64,000 bases of DNA from Streptomyces sp. NBC_00425 (lineage in GTDB: Bacteria; Actinomycetota; Actinomycetes; Streptomycetales; Streptomycetaceae): positions 7,936,001 through 8,000,000 of the forward strand of contig NZ_CP107928.1 in assembly GCF_036030735.1 (NCBI RefSeq). The letters run 5' to 3'. Numbering within the stretch: the first letter of the stretch is position 1; each line of letters opens with the position of its first letter. Shown in pieces: positions 51,848 to 60,381 of the stretch. The translations under genes and the position numbers were made by a program. A model generated the notes under the pieces. That model was not told the origin of the DNA. It ran no database searches and saw only the letters and a list, made by a program, of their open reading frames with translations.

Positions 51848-53428
51848 GTGTTCAACCGGAACCGATCCGTGCAGCAAATGGCGGCAATCGTGTCCATATC
51901 CCTGGTGGCCGGGTGCAGCCTCCTGGGAGAGGAGAGCTCCGACGATGCCGGACCGATCGTCGTGGGCACGACCAGCGCGCCCAGCACGCTGGACCCCGCC
52001 GCGGCCTGGGACGGCTCCTGGGAGCTGTTCCGCAACATCTATCAGACGCTGCTGAGCTATCCCACGGGAGCGACGACGCCCCAGACGGACGCCGCCGAGT
52101 GCGCCTTCACGGACAGCACGAACCGCACCTACAAGTGCGAGCTGCGCGAAGGCCTCAAGTTCTCCAACGGCGACACGCTCGACGCGAAGGCCGTCAAGTA
52201 CTCGATCGACCGGATCAGGGCGATCAACGCGAGCACCGGCCCCAACGGGCTGCTCGGCACCCTGGAGAGCGTCCAGGCGAACGGCGAGCGCGAGGTGCTC
52301 TTCCGGCTCAACAAGGCCGACGCCACCTTCCCCTTCGTGCTCGCCACCCCCGGCATGTCGATCGTCGACCCCGACGACTACCCCGCGAAGTCCCTGCGCA
52401 AGGACGACGGCATCGTCGGCTCCGGCCCGTACCGGCTGCAGTCCTACGAAGAGGGCAAGCAGGCCGTGCTGGTGCGCAACGACAACTACAAGGGCTTCGC
52501 CGAGCGCAAGAACGACGCGGTGACCATCCGCTACTTCCAGGACTCCGGGAAGATGGTCAAGGCCCTGCGCGCCAAGGACATCGACATCACCTACCAGGGT
52601 CTCGCCGCCGACGACATCATCGACCTCGGGCGCAAGGGCGACGACAACGAGGGCCTGCAGCTCATCGAGGCCGCCGGCAGCAACATCAACTACCTCGTGT
52701 TCAACCCCAAGGACCCGTGGTCGAACAAGCTGGCCGTGCGCCGCGCGATCGCCCAGGTCGTCGACCGGGCCGCCATCGCCCACAAGGTCTACAAGGACAC
52801 CGTCGACCCGCTGTACTCCATGGTCCCGGCCGGTCTGACCGGCCACACCACCGGCTTCTTCGACTCCTTCGGCGACCCCGACGCCAAGAAGGCGCGCCAG
52901 ATCCTCAAGGACGCGGGGATCAACGAGACCGTCCCGCTCACCTTCTGGTACACCTCCGACCGCTACGGCTCCGACACCGCCCTGGAGTTCAAGGAGCTCA
53001 AGAGCCAGCTGGACGCCTCCGGCCTGTTCTCGGTCACCCTGAAGAACCGCCCCTGGAACAGCTACGTCCTCGGCTACCAGAAGGGCGAGTACCCGGTGTT
53101 CGGGCGAGGCTGGGCCCCGGACTTCCCCGACGCCGACAACTTCATCGCCCCCTTCGTCGGCGAGCAGAACGCGCTCGGCACGCCTTATCCGGCGAGGGAG
53201 ATCACCCAGGTGCTGTTGCCCCGCTCCCGCGAGGTGAGCGACCGCGCCAACGTGACGAAGGACTTCGAGGAGGCCCAGCAGATCCTCGTCAGGGACGCCC
53301 GGCTGCTGCCGCTGTGGCAGGGCAAGCAGTACATCGCCTCGTCCGAGGACGTCTCGGGCGGCGAGCGGGCCCTCGACCCGTCGACGATCATGATGGTGTG
53401 GGAGCTGTCGCGGAAGACCAGCTGGTAG
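51848..53428 (+). CDS. ABC transporter substrate-binding lipoprotein (family 5, peptide type)
   Basis: A 526-residue extracellular binding protein. The signal peptide leads to a lipobox (LVAGC, Cys about 24) and the mature protein starts SLLGEES. The family-5 pattern is seen in TLDPAAAWDGSWELFRNIYQ, REGLKFSNGDTLDAKAVKYS, DDGIVGSGPYRLQSYEEGKQ and NYLVFNPKDPWSNKLAVRRA. Such proteins deliver oligopeptides, nickel or other solutes to Dpp/Opp-type permeases; none are adjacent. GTG 51848 is favoured, with GAGGAG at 51835-51840 seven bases upstream; GTG 51842 is too close. TGCCA-N5-TGGCA at about 51811-51825 lies in the promoter. Confidence 0.9.
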   Translation: MFNRNRSVQQMAAIVSISLVAGCSLLGEESSDDAGPIVVGTTSAPSTLDPAAAWDGSWELFRNIYQTLLSYPTGATTPQTDAAECAFTDSTNRTYKCELREGLKFSNGDTLDAKAVKYSIDRIRAINASTGPNGLLGTLESVQANGEREVLFRLNKADATFPFVLATPGMSIVDPDDYPAKSLRKDDGIVGSGPYRLQSYEEGKQAVLVRNDNYKGFAERKNDAVTIRYFQDSGKMVKALRAKDIDITYQGLAADDIIDLGRKGDDNEGLQLIEAAGSNINYLVFNPKDPWSNKLAVRRAIAQVVDRAAIAHKVYKDTVDPLYSMVPAGLTGHTTGFFDSFGDPDAKKARQILKDAGINETVPLTFWYTSDRYGSDTALEFKELKSQLDASGLFSVTLKNRPWNSYVLGYQKGEYPVFGRGWAPDFPDADNFIAPFVGEQNALGTPYPAREITQVLLPRSREVSDRANVTKDFEEAQQILVRDARLLPLWQGKQYIASSEDVSGGERALDPSTIMMVWELSRKTSW

Positions 53429-53521
53429 GCCGCGCCGCCGGGACGGCCCCGGTCACGTTGTCAGTGGTCGCCTGTAGGTTCTGTGCTCTGAGGAAATGAC
53501 CGCACGACGAAGGACGTTGAC

Positions 53522-54205
53522 GTGACCGACACCGCCATGCTGCCCGAGTCCTGGCGCGGGGTTCTGGGCGACGAACTGCAGCAGCCCTACTTCAAGGAGC
53601 TGACGGAGTTCGTCGAGGAGGAGCGGGCGAACGGCCCCGTCTACCCGCCGCGCGAGGAGGTGTTCGCCGCGCTGGAGGCGACGCCGTACGACAGCGTGAA
53701 GGTGCTCGTCCTCGGTCAGGACCCCTACCACGGCGAGGGCCAGGGGCACGGCCTGTGCTTCTCGGTGCGTCCCGGGGTGAAGACCCCGCCGTCCCTGCGG
53801 AACATCTACAAGGAGATGCAGCAGGAGCTCGGCACGCCGATCCCGGACAACGGCTATCTGATGCCGTGGGCGCGGCAGGGCGTCCTGCTGCTCAACGCGG
53901 TCCTCACGGTCCGCGCCGGTGAGGCGAACTCGCACAAGGGCAAGGGCTGGGAGAAGTTCACCGATGCGGTGATCCGCGCCGTGGCCGACCGGCCCGACCC
54001 GGCCGTCTTCGTCCTGTGGGGCAACTACGCGCAGAAGAAGCTCCCGCTCATCGACGAGACTCGGCACATCGTCGTCAAGGGCGCGCACCCCTCGCCGCTC
54101 TCGGCCAAGAAGTTCTTCGGCTCCAGCCCGTTCACCCAGATCAACGAGGCGGTGGCCCAGCAGGGCCACGAGCCGATCGACTGGACGATCCCGAACCTGG
54201 CCTGA
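53522..54205 (+). CDS. ung: Uracil-DNA glycosylase
   Basis: A 227-residue family-1 uracil-DNA glycosylase, which excises uracil from DNA for base-excision repair. The water-activating loop is VLVLGQDPYHGEGQGHGL with Asp67 and His70; the uracil-binding FSVRPGVKTPPSLRNIYKE and the minor-groove loop HPSPLSAKKFFG (about residue 188) are intact. GTG 53522 follows AAGGA. TAGGTT at about 53475 may be the -10 region. Streptomyces often have two ung genes; this is a full-length one. Confidence 0.96.
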   Translation: MTDTAMLPESWRGVLGDELQQPYFKELTEFVEEERANGPVYPPREEVFAALEATPYDSVKVLVLGQDPYHGEGQGHGLCFSVRPGVKTPPSLRNIYKEMQQELGTPIPDNGYLMPWARQGVLLLNAVLTVRAGEANSHKGKGWEKFTDAVIRAVADRPDPAVFVLWGNYAQKKLPLIDETRHIVVKGAHPSPLSAKKFFGSSPFTQINEAVAQQGHEPIDWTIPNLA

Positions 54206-54351
54206 CCGCCCGCGCGGCCCGACCGCCCCGCCGGCCGCCAGGATGCCCTCCGGCCGCCGGGCCGGTTCCTGCGTGGACCGGCCCGGTGCCGCCTGACCCG
54301 GTTTGCCGCACCCTGCGGTTAGCGTCGTCGCAACGACGCAAGGAGGCCGAG

Positions 54352-54834
54352 GTGGCGGAGCGACAGGGGCAGACGGCGCCGGATGCCGTGCTGACGCGGA
54401 TCGGGCAGGTCGTGATGCTGCACCACGGGGGAGACCGCGAGGAGGCCCGCAGCCGGCTGCTCGACCTGTGGACGGAGCTCGGTGAGGGCGGCGATCCGCT
54501 GCACCGCTGCACCCTCGCCCACTACCTGGCCGACACCCACGACGACCCGTTGGACGAACTCGCCTGGGATCTGCGGGCGCTCACGGCGGCGGAGGAGCAC
54601 GCGGGGTCGGCCGGGGCCCGCGCGCTGTACCCGTCGCTGCATCTCAACCTCGCCGCGGACTACGTCAAGCTGGGCCGGGCCGAGGCCGCCCGCACCCATG
54701 TCCGCAGGGCGCGCAGGGCGGCCGTGGCCCTGGCGGACGACAGCTACGGGGACGGCGTGCGGGCGGCGATCAGCAGGATGGAGCTGAGGCTGGGGGAGGA
54801 GCGGGCCGACTGGGACCGGGACGGGAGCGGATGA
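54352..54834 (+). CDS. TPR-like hypothetical protein
   Basis: A 160-residue helical protein. The stretch from LHRCTLAHYLADTHDDPLDE through YPSLHLNLAADYVKLGRAEA has the spacing of tetratricopeptide-like helical pairs. A short N-terminal segment (VLTRIGQVVMLHHGGDREEA) and a charged tail flank it. Similar actinobacterial proteins have no assigned role. AGGAGG five bases upstream fixes GTG 54352; the open frame further upstream overlaps ung and is not coding. TAGCGT near 54320 may be its -10. Confidence 0.78.
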   Translation: MAERQGQTAPDAVLTRIGQVVMLHHGGDREEARSRLLDLWTELGEGGDPLHRCTLAHYLADTHDDPLDELAWDLRALTAAEEHAGSAGARALYPSLHLNLAADYVKLGRAEAARTHVRRARRAAVALADDSYGDGVRAAISRMELRLGEERADWDRDGSG

Positions 54835-55159
54835 CGGGCAACTGTGCCGTCGAGGGAACGGATCACCGGGCAGCTGTGCCCGGCGAGCGGTGAGTGAAGG
54901 GCGACGAGTGCGCTAGGGCTCGCGGCGTGGCGTTCGCAGGCCGACGGCCACCGCACAGCCCTCGGTGACCCACCGTCCTGGGGCAGCCCTCCCCGACCCG
55001 CAGGTTGTGGACCGGCCGTCCCTCGGTCGCCGTCCGCAACCGTTCTCCGGGAACCGACCGCCCTCTTCCCCCCACGACCGTCCTCCGAGGACCGGCCCAC
55101 CGCGGTCGCCCCCGTGACCGGCCTGCCTTTCCCCGCCCGTCGTGACCGGCCCTCCCGCG
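54835..55159. other. Intergenic region, 325 bp
   Basis: Between convergent genes. It contains repeated short motifs of the type GACCG(G/T)CC(C/T) but no clean tandem repeat, hairpin with T-tract or coding frame. Confidence 0.4.
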
Positions 55160-55645
55160 TCACCGGCCGTAGGCCTGCTCGCAGATCACCGCCTCGGGAC
55201 TGTCTTCCCGCCAGCCCCCGTATGTCTCGCCGAGTGCGCACACGTCGGCGTTCCCGCGCACCTCAGCCGCCACGTCAGGGTTCTCCACGTGCGGCTGTGC
55301 GTGCCGCGGACGTTCCGGTCGGTCCGGCCGCGCGTGCGGGCGGGAACGGGAGCCCGTCGCCGGTCCGCCCGCAGCGGTCCGCGGCCGCGCGGCCGACGGG
55401 GCGGACGACTCCGGTTCGCGCGGCGGGCCGGCCATCTCCAGGGCCTCACGGGCCGGCGCCTGCACGACCTGCGTCCCCGCCCGGCCGTCCGGCTCCGGGA
55501 CGGGCGGCTCCGGGACGGGCGGCCGGGCCGGGGCCGCGGTCGGACCGGGCGCGGCGGGATGCTGGACGCTCACGCATCCGGACAGCGCCGAGAAGGCGGC
55601 CATGGCGGCCAGAAGCGTCGCGGTGGTCGTCGTCGATCGATGCAC
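55160..55645 (-). CDS. Putative lipoprotein
   Basis: A 161-residue exported protein. The signal sequence TATLLAAMAAFSALSGC carries the lipobox LSGC. A long Pro/Ala/Arg-rich linker follows, and the conserved part is confined to the last 40 residues (VRGNADVCALGETYGGWRED, then SPEAVICEQAYGR), with two cysteines likely forming a disulfide. GTG 55645 is chosen because it places a short basic n-region before the hydrophobic stretch; the frame is open to 55708. Function unknown. Confidence 0.72.
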   Translation of the reverse strand: MHRSTTTTATLLAAMAAFSALSGCVSVQHPAAPGPTAAPARPPVPEPPVPEPDGRAGTQVVQAPAREALEMAGPPREPESSAPSAARPRTAAGGPATGSRSRPHARPDRPERPRHAQPHVENPDVAAEVRGNADVCALGETYGGWREDSPEAVICEQAYGR

Positions 55646-55757
55646 CCGCGCAACTCTGGTGGTTCCGGAGGCCCGGGCGACAGCGGACGGGCGCAGGTTG
55701 CCCCGCACGGGTGATCTCGTGCCCCTTGCGAGGGAGCCAGGCCGCCCGTGCTGACGG

Positions 55758-56270
55758 TCATTCCCCCGTGGCGCCGTCGAGCCGCTCGCGGAGCAGGTCG
55801 GCGTGACCGTTGTGCCGGGCGTACTCCTCGATCATGTGCGTGTAGATCCACCGCAGGCTGAACGGCTCGTCGGTGGACCTGCTCTTCCCGTGGGAGAGCT
55901 CGTCGAGCGCGAAGCCGGCCGCGTTCTGCCGCGCCACCTCGATCTCGGCCTGCCAGACGGAGTGTGCCCGGTCCCAGGTGTCCTGCTCGGTGAGGTGGAA
56001 CTCGCCGTCGGGATCGGCCTCGCTGTAGTAGATCGGGCCGGGGTCCTCGCCCACCAGGACCTTGCGGAACCAGCCGCGCTCCACTTCCGCCATGTGCCGC
56101 ACCAGACCCATGAGGGACAGTTCGGACGGCGGCACCGACGCGGTGCGCAGCTGTGCGTCGCTGAGGCCCTCGCACTTCCACGCCAGCGTCTGCCGGTGGT
56201 AGTCGAGCCAGCCTTCCAGCATGGTGCGTTCGTCGGCGTCCTGGGCGGGTTCGGTGCGCTGGGTAGTCAT
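55758..56270 (-). CDS. DinB-fold protein (DUF664)
   Basis: A 170-residue four-helix-bundle protein of the DinB/DUF664 type: MLEGWLDYHRQTLAWKCEGL, then LSLMGLVRHMAEVERGWFRK with a metal-site His, and RWIYTHMIEEYARHNGHADL with two further histidines. The three-His pattern binds a divalent metal in the mycothiol-dependent and bacillithiol-transferase relatives, so a thiol-transfer role is plausible. ATG 56270 is chosen; the frame is open to 56306. Confidence 0.9.
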   Translation of the reverse strand: MTTQRTEPAQDADERTMLEGWLDYHRQTLAWKCEGLSDAQLRTASVPPSELSLMGLVRHMAEVERGWFRKVLVGEDPGPIYYSEADPDGEFHLTEQDTWDRAHSVWQAEIEVARQNAAGFALDELSHGKSRSTDEPFSLRWIYTHMIEEYARHNGHADLLRERLDGATGE

Positions 56271-56388
56271 CCTCGTATGGTCGTCCACCTCACCGCGGTC
56301 AGCCAAGTCGCCCCGGTCACGGACCGGCGGGCCGGCTCAGAAGGCGGGGTCGTATGCTGCCGGGCAGGCAAGCAGTGAAGGAGCTCCC

Positions 56389-57300
56389 GTGAAGGTCGGC
56401 TGCATCGGACTCGGAGACATCGCGCAGAAGGCGTACCTGCCGGTACTGGGCGCGGCGCCGGGGATCGAGCTCCACCTGCAGACCCGCACCCCGGCCACCC
56501 TCGACCGGGTCGCCGACACCCTCCGCGTGCCCCACGAGCAGCGTCACCGCGACCTCGACGCGCTCCTCGCCGCCGGCCTGGACGCGGCCTTCGTGCACGC
56601 GCCGACCGCCGCCCACCCCGAGATCGTCGCCCGGCTGCTGGAGGCCGGCGTCGCGACCTACGTCGACAAGCCCCTCGCCTACGAACTCGCCGACTCCGAA
56701 CGGCTCGTGGAACTCGCGGAGGAGCGCGGCACGTCTCTCGCCGTCGGCTTCAACCGGCGCTTCGCGCCCGGCTACGCGCAGTGCGCCGACCATCCGCGTG
56801 AGCTGATCCTCATGCAGAAGAACCGGATCGGGCTGCCCGAGGAGCCGCGCGTGATGGTCCTCGACGACTTCATCCACGTCGTCGACACGCTGCGCTTCCT
56901 GGTGCCCGGCGCGGTCGACGACGTGACCGTGCGCGCCCGCGTCGAGGACGGACTGCTGCACCACGTGGTCCTCCAGCTCGCGGGTGACGGCTTCACCGCG
57001 CTGGGCGTGATGAACCGGCTCAGCGGTTCGAACGAGGAGATCCTGGAGGTGTCCGGACAGGACACCAAGCGGCAGGTCGTCAATCTCGCCGAGGTCGTCG
57101 ACCACAAGGGGCAGCCGACCGTGCGCCGCCGCGGCGACTGGGTCCCGGTGGCCCGCCAGCGCGGCATCGAGCAGGCGGTGTTCGCGTTCCTCGACGCCGT
57201 GCGCGCTGGCAGGGTGCTCAGCGCCCGGGACGCGCTGGCGACTCATGAACTGTGCGAGCGGGTGGTCCGAGCGGTGCAGCAGCGGTCCGCCGGAGCCTGA
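56389..57300 (+). CDS. Gfo/Idh/MocA family oxidoreductase
   Basis: A 303-residue NAD(P)-dependent oxidoreductase. KVGCIGLGDIAQKAYLPVLG is the Rossmann nucleotide motif, and TYVDKPLAYEL holds the family lysine (EKP variant DKP). VGFNRRFAPGY and DDFIHVVDTLRFLVPG follow in the substrate domain. Substrate is probably a sugar or inositol derivative, not determined. GTG 56389 follows AAGGAGC. Its last 83 bp overlap the end of the convergent lnt gene. Confidence 0.9.
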   Translation: MKVGCIGLGDIAQKAYLPVLGAAPGIELHLQTRTPATLDRVADTLRVPHEQRHRDLDALLAAGLDAAFVHAPTAAHPEIVARLLEAGVATYVDKPLAYELADSERLVELAEERGTSLAVGFNRRFAPGYAQCADHPRELILMQKNRIGLPEEPRVMVLDDFIHVVDTLRFLVPGAVDDVTVRARVEDGLLHHVVLQLAGDGFTALGVMNRLSGSNEEILEVSGQDTKRQVVNLAEVVDHKGQPTVRRRGDWVPVARQRGIEQAVFAFLDAVRAGRVLSARDALATHELCERVVRAVQQRSAGA

Positions 57301-58789
57301 CCGTGCGCGCGCCCTCCGAGAGCGCCACGGCAGCGAGCACCAGCAGGGCCAGATGGACCGGCCAGTCCCCGTACCGCACGTACGGGGTGACGCCGTCGGC
57401 GAGCGGGACCTCGAAGACGGCCGTCGTGCTCGCCCCCGTGCCCAGCCAGGAGCCGACGCGCCAGCCGCTCGCGTCGTACACCGCCGAAACGCCGGTGAGG
57501 GTCGCATGGACGAAGGGCCGCCCCGTCTCGGCGGCGCGCAGCGCGCCCAGCGAGGCGTGCTGCGCGGGCGCCCAACTGTGCTGGAACGACGAGGTCGACG
57601 ACTGGGCGACGACGACGTCCGCCCCGTCCTCGGCGAGGCGACGGCTCATGTCGGGGAACGCCGTCTCGAAGCACACCATCGGCCCCACGCGCAGCCCGGG
57701 GCCGGCGTGCATCAGGACCTGTCCGGCGCCGCGCCGCCGGTCCTCACCGGCCGCCTTGCCGACGGACGCGGCCCAGCCCAGCAGGGAACGGGCCGGTATG
57801 TACTCGCCGAACGGCACCAGCCGCATCTTGTCGTACCGGTCGCCGGTCGGACCGGCCGGGCCGACGAGGATCGAGCTCTTGTAGATGCCGGGCCGGTCGG
57901 AGCGGCGGGCGTCCACGTTGACGAGGATGTCCGCGCCGGTCGCGCGGGACAGCGTCGCGAGCCGCTCGCCGAGATCGGGCCGCTCGGCGAGGTCGTACCC
58001 GACACTGCTCTCGCCCCAGACGATCAGATCGACGTCCTGCCCGATCAACCGGCGGGTCAACTGCTCCTCGCGGTCGAAACGCAGGTCGGGCCCGTCGATC
58101 ACCCCCGGTTGCACGACCGCGATCCGGGCCTGCCCCTCGCCGTCGGGACGCGGCGCCCACACCCAGGCGGCCGAAGCGGTGGCGGCGGTGACCACGAGCC
58201 CGGCGACGGCCGGCGCCCGGGACGCGGGCAGCGCGATCAGCACGGCCGCCGCCACGTTGACCGCCACGACCAGGAAGCTGAGCAGCCACACCCCGCCGAC
58301 CGAGGCGAGCCGCAGAGCCGGCTCCACCTGCCACTGGCTGGCCCCGAGCATGCCCCACGGCCCGCCGAGCGCCTGCCAGGAGCGGACGAGCTCGACGGCC
58401 AGCCAGCCGGAGGGCAGGACGAGGAGCGCGCACAGCACACGGCCCCGGGTGGGGACGCCGTCGTCCGCCAGGAACCGGCGCACCAGCCAGCCCCACGGCG
58501 CCCACAGAGCGCCCAGCAGCGCGGCGATGACGAGCGTGAACACATGCAGGTCCGGCAGCAGCCAGTGGTGCATGGCCAGCATGAATCCGAACCCGCCGCT
58601 CCAGCCGTCGTACGCGGCCCGCCTGAACGTCGGCGCGGAGCGGATGAGCAGGATCCAGGGGACGAGCGCGAGATACGCCCACCACCACAGGCCCGGCGCC
58701 GGGAAGGCCGCCACGGGCAGCGCGCCCGCGAGGGCCGCCAAGGCCGTACGCCGCCGGGGGGAGGTGAGCCAGTGTCCGAGCGTCTTCAT
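57218..58789 (-). CDS. lnt: Apolipoprotein N-acyltransferase
   Basis: A 523-residue inner-membrane enzyme that adds the third acyl chain to lipoproteins. Six to seven membrane segments occupy the first 215 residues; the nitrilase domain follows with Glu260 (VWGESSVGY), Lys321 (RYDKMRLVPFGEY) and Cys373 (MVCFETAFPD), the catalytic triad. A final membrane segment is at about 485-500. The last 28 residues (RTAAAPLGPPARTVHE and on) extend past the family end and overlap the convergent oxidoreductase. Streptomyces usually have two lnt genes; this one looks complete. Confidence 0.94.
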   Translation of the reverse strand: MKTLGHWLTSPRRRTALAALAGALPVAAFPAPGLWWWAYLALVPWILLIRSAPTFRRAAYDGWSGGFGFMLAMHHWLLPDLHVFTLVIAALLGALWAPWGWLVRRFLADDGVPTRGRVLCALLVLPSGWLAVELVRSWQALGGPWGMLGASQWQVEPALRLASVGGVWLLSFLVVAVNVAAAVLIALPASRAPAVAGLVVTAATASAAWVWAPRPDGEGQARIAVVQPGVIDGPDLRFDREEQLTRRLIGQDVDLIVWGESSVGYDLAERPDLGERLATLSRATGADILVNVDARRSDRPGIYKSSILVGPAGPTGDRYDKMRLVPFGEYIPARSLLGWAASVGKAAGEDRRRGAGQVLMHAGPGLRVGPMVCFETAFPDMSRRLAEDGADVVVAQSSTSSFQHSWAPAQHASLGALRAAETGRPFVHATLTGVSAVYDASGWRVGSWLGTGASTTAVFEVPLADGVTPYVRYGDWPVHLALLVLAAVALSEGARTVRLRRTAAAPLGPPARTVHESPARPGR

Positions 58790-59090
58790 CGCACCTCCCT
58801 ACCCGCGCTGAGCTCCAGTGTGCGCTCCGCGAACGATCTCGGACAGGGCACGTTCCGGACTTGGCCGAACACAACGCCCCACACCGACGGGACGCCCGGC
58901 AGCGACGGGATGCCCGGGATCGACACGACGCCCGGCAGCGACGGGATGCCCGGGATCGACACGAGCTCCGGGATCGACGGGATGCCCGGGATCGACACGA
59001 CGTCCGGGCTCGATGGTGTGCCTCGGCTCGCAGTTCGCCGGCTTCGACCGGACGCTCGGTCTGGCTCAGCTCGGCTCGGCCCGTCGCGGC
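58790..59090. other. Intergenic region dominated by an 18-bp tandem repeat
   Basis: The first 95 bp hold the lnt promoter region. The remainder is the repeat array at 58886-59029 and about 60 bp before the SnoaL-like stop. No gene is supported. Confidence 0.55.
58886..59029. repeat. 18-bp tandem repeat, eight units
   Basis: Units alternate between GACGGGATGCCCGGGATC and GACACGACGCCCGGCAGC types, so 18-bp monomers pair into a 36-bp higher-order unit. The first seven are well conserved and the eighth diverged. Eighteen is divisible by three, so translation in any frame gives a six-residue repeat. Confidence 0.95.
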
Positions 59091-59558
59091 TCAACCGGAC
59101 ATGCGGCGCCACTTCTCCTGTACGGCCACTTCCCGCACCCGCCAGCCGTCGTGCGTGCGCAGCAGACCGAACGAGTACCGGCCCCCGCACACGAAGTCCG
59201 GCGCGCCGGGCGGCGCCCCGTTCTCTTCGGCAGCGAACCGCATCGGGTTGACGTAGTCGGCCTGTACCCGGGCGGTGTCGCCCGCGTCCTGCTCCAGGAT
59301 GCCGAAGCGCACCCTACGGTTGACGATGAGGTGCTGCCGCATCGCGAACACCCGCAGATTGTCCGCGAGCCAGGAGGCGACACTCCCGGCATCCCCCTCG
59401 ATGCCCCCGGCCGAGCGGTAGTCCGCCCGACCGTCCGGGGTGAACAGGTCGCGGTACGCCGACCAGTCCCCGTCGTCGACCGCCACCGCGTAGTCGGTGA
59501 CCAACCCGTCGACGGCCAGCCGGTCCATCACGGCGGCGAGTTCCACACGCTGCGTCAT
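59091..59558 (-). CDS. SnoaL-like / NTF2-fold protein
   Basis: A 155-residue NTF2-like protein: LAAVMDRLAVDGLVTDYAVA, then DDGDWSAYRDLFTPDGRADY and EGDAGSVASWLADNLRVFAM, with RQHLIVNRRVRFGI and YSFGLLRTHDGWRVREVAVQ at the end. The fold has a hydrophobic pocket used for isomerase, dehydratase or ligand-binding roles; Tyr/Asp pairs of dehydratase-type members (DYAVAVDDGD) are present. ATG 59558 is chosen on family length. Substrate unknown. Confidence 0.9.
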   Translation of the reverse strand: MTQRVELAAVMDRLAVDGLVTDYAVAVDDGDWSAYRDLFTPDGRADYRSAGGIEGDAGSVASWLADNLRVFAMRQHLIVNRRVRFGILEQDAGDTARVQADYVNPMRFAAEENGAPPGAPDFVCGGRYSFGLLRTHDGWRVREVAVQEKWRRMSG

Positions 59559-59669
59559 GGGCCCGAGTGTTGGGCATGCGGGCTGCTCAGCCAAGGTCTG
59601 TGCCGGGATCGGTGCGGGCGGGGCGTAATTCGGTGGCCCGACGCACTGGCGGTCGGTCGGTCTGCTCCC

Positions 59670-60380
59670 GTGAACGAAGAGATCAAAACGAGGAAGACGC
59701 ACGACCGGAACCACCGCGATGCCCAACCCGCGCAGCAGGAACCGAAGTTCCGCATCCGCGCGCTCCACACCGAGGCGACCGTCACCGTCTACCAGGCCTA
59801 CCGCCCGGGCATCGGCGTCCCGGCGGCCCGCGACGGCCGCTTCTCGCCGGCCTGGAGCCGGGAGCGCATGACGTGGATCAAGCCCAGCTTTCTGTGGATG
59901 ATGTACCGCTGCGGGTGGGGTCTGAAGGAGGGGCAGGAGACTGTCCTGGCGATCGAGATCAGCCGGGAGGGGTTCGAGTGGGCGCTGCGGCACGCGTGTC
60001 TGTCGCACTACGTTCCGGAGCTGCACGGCGACCAGGGCGACTGGAAGCGGCAGTTGCGGCGGGCGCCGGCGCGGGTGCAGTGGGATCCGGAGCGGGATCT
60101 GCATCTCAACCCCCTTCCGCACCGGTCTCTTCAGCTGGGGCTCGCGGGGGAGGCGACCGTGCGGTATGCGGACGAGTGGATCGTCGGGATCGAGGATGTG
60201 ACACCGCTGGCCCAAGAGGTTCACGCTCATGTGCGGGCGGGTGAACCGGAGCGGGCGGCCGCGCTGTTGCCGGCGGAACGGCCGTATCCGGTGGCCGAGG
60301 ATGTGCTGAACCATCTGCGGCGACAGGTCCGCGGGTCGAGTTCAGTGGTGACCGGTACCGGTCGGGAAGGCGGCCTCTGA
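59670..60380 (+). CDS. DUF4291 domain protein (intact copy)
   Basis: A 236-residue protein recognised as DUF4291 by RIRALHTEATVTVYQAYRPG, RERMTWIKPSFLWMMYRCGW, GFEWALRHACLSHYVPELHG and RVQWDPERDLHLNPLPHRSL. No biochemical role is known. GTG 59670 opens the conserved part after a short hydrophilic leader; the frame is open upstream into the repeat array but lacks similarity there. A decayed second copy lies on the opposite strand at 62283-62854. The stop is one base from the stop of the convergent gene. Confidence 0.88.
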   Translation: MNEEIKTRKTHDRNHRDAQPAQQEPKFRIRALHTEATVTVYQAYRPGIGVPAARDGRFSPAWSRERMTWIKPSFLWMMYRCGWGLKEGQETVLAIEISREGFEWALRHACLSHYVPELHGDQGDWKRQLRRAPARVQWDPERDLHLNPLPHRSLQLGLAGEATVRYADEWIVGIEDVTPLAQEVHAHVRAGEPERAAALLPAERPYPVAEDVLNHLRRQVRGSSSVVTGTGREGGL

Positions 60381-60381
60381 C

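Noticed and set aside
58886..59029. 18-bp array as a CRISPR
   Set aside because: Units are contiguous with no unique spacers, and there are no cas genes.
57245..59251. A 668-codon frame antisense to lnt
   Set aside because: Shadow of lnt: composition is Arg/Gly/Pro-rich and the lnt catalytic triad is intact on the other strand.
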